A stretch of 64,000 bases of DNA from Goodfellowiella coeruleoviolacea (GTDB lineage Bacteria > Actinomycetota > Actinomycetes > Mycobacteriales > Pseudonocardiaceae), in NCBI RefSeq assembly GCF_024171785.1, contig NZ_JAMTCK010000002.1:248001-312000 (forward strand), written 5' to 3'. Below, one piece after another: positions 62,844-64,000 of this stretch. The notes below the pieces were generated by a model that was not told the origin of the DNA, did no database searches, and worked only from the letters and a program-made list of their open reading frames with translations. The translations under genes were made by a program, and so were the position numbers. Position 1 is the stretch's first letter, and each line of letters starts with the position of its first letter.

Positions 62844-63848
62844 TCAGGCGGAGCGCGGCTCGGCCCAGGGGTGCAGCGGTGTGCTGCGGAAGCGCTCGCG
62901 GTAGTCACCGGGCCCGATGCCGAGGGTGCGCAGGAAGGCGCGGCGCATGGTCTCGCAGCTGCCGAAGCCCACCCGCCGCGCGATCGTGTCCGCCGGGGCG
63001 GCGCTGCCCTCCAGCAGTTCGCGCGCGGCCTCGACCCGCATGCGCTCCACGAGCTGGGCCGGGGTGGTGCCGGTCTGGTCGAGGAACAGCCGGGTGAGGT
63101 GCCGGTCGGACAGCCCGGCGCGGCGCGCCAGCACCGGCACCCGGTGGTCGCCCGCCGGGTCGGCGGCGATGGCGTCCAGCAGCGGCCGCAGCGGCGACCC
63201 GGCCGCCACCGGCAGCGCCAGCCGCTGGGAGAACTGCGACTGCCCGCCGGGGCGTTGCAGGAACAGCACCAACCAGCGGGCCACCTGCCTGGCGATCTCA
63301 CTGCCGTGGTCGGCCTCGACCAGGGCCAGGGCCAGGTCCATGCCGGCGGTGGCACCGGCCGAGGTGAACACGTTGCCGTCGCGGACGAAGATCCGGTCCG
63401 GCTCCACCCGCACGTTCGGGTGGCGGCGGGCCAGCGTGTCGCACACCGCCCAGTGCGTGGTGGCCCGGCGACCGTCCAACAGGCCCGCCGAGGCCAGGAC
63501 CAGCGCGCCGCTGCACACCGAGCAGACCCGCCTGGCCCGGCCCGCCAGCCGGCGCACGCCCTCGGTGAGTTCGACCGACCCGGCCGCGCCCGCGTAGCCG
63601 AGCCCACCGGCCACCACCAGGGTGTCAACGGGTTCGCGCAGGTCGGCGAGGGTGGTGTCGGTGGCCAGGCGCAGCCCGGAGTCGGTGCGCACCTCGGCAC
63701 CGGCCACCGAGGCCAGCAGCACCCGGTAGCCGGCGGTCGCGCCGATGAGCCGGCTGGCCACCGCGAACACCTCGGCCGGTCCGACCACGTCGAGCGTTTG
63801 CACGTCCGGGTAGACGACCAGGGTGACCAGTCGGGGCGAGCGAGCCAT
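62844..63848 (-). CDS. GlxA-family transcriptional regulator (DJ-1 domain plus AraC)
   Basis: The 334-residue protein has an N-terminal DJ-1/PfpI domain (VTLVVYPDVQTLDVVGPAEVF, CSVCSGALVLASAG) and a C-terminal AraC helix-turn-helix (LARRAGLSDRHLTRLF, then VGFGSCETMRRAFLRTLGIGPGDYRERF). Such regulators sense small molecules and control amide, nitrile or quaternary amine pathways. It very likely regulates the DJ-1 protein gene 77 bp downstream. Start chosen at the ATG at 63848. The last 150 bp of the window hold no gene that I can support. Confidence 0.9.
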   Translation of the reverse strand: MARSPRLVTLVVYPDVQTLDVVGPAEVFAVASRLIGATAGYRVLLASVAGAEVRTDSGLRLATDTTLADLREPVDTLVVAGGLGYAGAAGSVELTEGVRRLAGRARRVCSVCSGALVLASAGLLDGRRATTHWAVCDTLARRHPNVRVEPDRIFVRDGNVFTSAGATAGMDLALALVEADHGSEIARQVARWLVLFLQRPGGQSQFSQRLALPVAAGSPLRPLLDAIAADPAGDHRVPVLARRAGLSDRHLTRLFLDQTGTTPAQLVERMRVEAARELLEGSAAPADTIARRVGFGSCETMRRAFLRTLGIGPGDYRERFRSTPLHPWAEPRSA

Positions 63849-64000
63849 GCACCCAGCCTTGGTCACCACGGGTGATGTCGGCAAGGACAGGCACCCCTCG
63901 CATTCGGACACGCCACCTCGGCGGGTCGCGCCGAGCTGTCCCCGCGTGGCCAGGACGCTGGGACCGGACGACCTGACGCGGCGCCACCCGGCCTAGGCAA

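Noticed and set aside
1-64000. tRNA genes, CRISPR arrays, insertion sequences or prophage
   Set aside because: No cloverleaf, spaced repeats, transposase or phage protein was seen on either strand; the short tandem repeats have no spacers.

Overview
The window looks like chromosome from a GC-rich filamentous actinomycete, most likely a Pseudonocardiales-type organism (Saccharothrix, Actinosynnema, Lentzea or a relative). This rests on strong GC bias at third codon positions, frequent GTG starts, many Tat and Sec secreted enzymes, an F420-type LLM oxidoreductase, a three-part acyl-CoA carboxylase with an epsilon subunit, a SARP regulator and rare TTA codons. The genus is an inference. I see no tRNA, rRNA, CRISPR array, insertion sequence or prophage.

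Region 1 (1 to about 31.6 kb) is a secretion and nutrient-scavenging region. It holds two S15/CocE-type peptidase proteins (one cut by the left edge), a phosphodiester glycosidase fused to a metallophosphoesterase, a Tat-exported protein of unknown function, GH5, GH16 and GH3 glycosidases, a 5'-nucleotidase, an M6 protease with two lipoproteins behind it, an ABC exporter, an amino acid permease, and CapA, DoxX and DUF2267 proteins. It ends with a carbohydrate block: a PfkB kinase, then a LAL regulator, a beta-phosphoglucomutase-like HAD and a GH65 phosphorylase on the minus strand. The last two overlap by ATGA, as expected for disaccharide phosphorolysis to glucose-6-phosphate.

Region 2 (about 31.7 to 58 kb) is the notable part and reads as one specialised-metabolite locus. 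On the minus strand, ACP, KS-alpha and KS-beta genes overlap. KS-beta has lost the catalytic Cys, His, Lys and His. Divergent from them is AfsA-HAD-SDR, again with overlapping genes, then a SnoaL-like protein. Next come a secreted quinoprotein and pqqA, C, D, E and B, with a strong intrinsic terminator between pqqA and pqqC. An F420-type LLM oxidoreductase, an acyl-CoA carboxylase (beta, epsilon, alpha), a SARP with a TTA codon, HadA/HadB dehydratases, a type II thioesterase and a beta-propeller lactonase follow. A soluble histidine kinase (also with a TTA codon) and its response regulator sit at the left end.

Taken together, the malonyl-CoA supply, ACP, KS pair, ketoreductase and HadAB dehydratase, with no recognisable enoyl reductase, suggest a highly reducing (polyene-forming) type II PKS. 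AfsA could join its beta-ketoacyl chain to a C3 unit to give a butenolide or butyrolactone. The locus would also make its own PQQ for a dedicated oxidase. Phased 11-bp TTGA repeats before both the AfsA and carboxylase operons look like SARP sites linking the parts. This scheme is an inference.

Region 3 (about 56 to 64 kb) holds export and stress genes: an MFS exporter, a MerR regulator divergent from an MMPL transporter around a dyad, an aldo/keto reductase, a DJ-1/PfpI protein and a GlxA-type AraC regulator.
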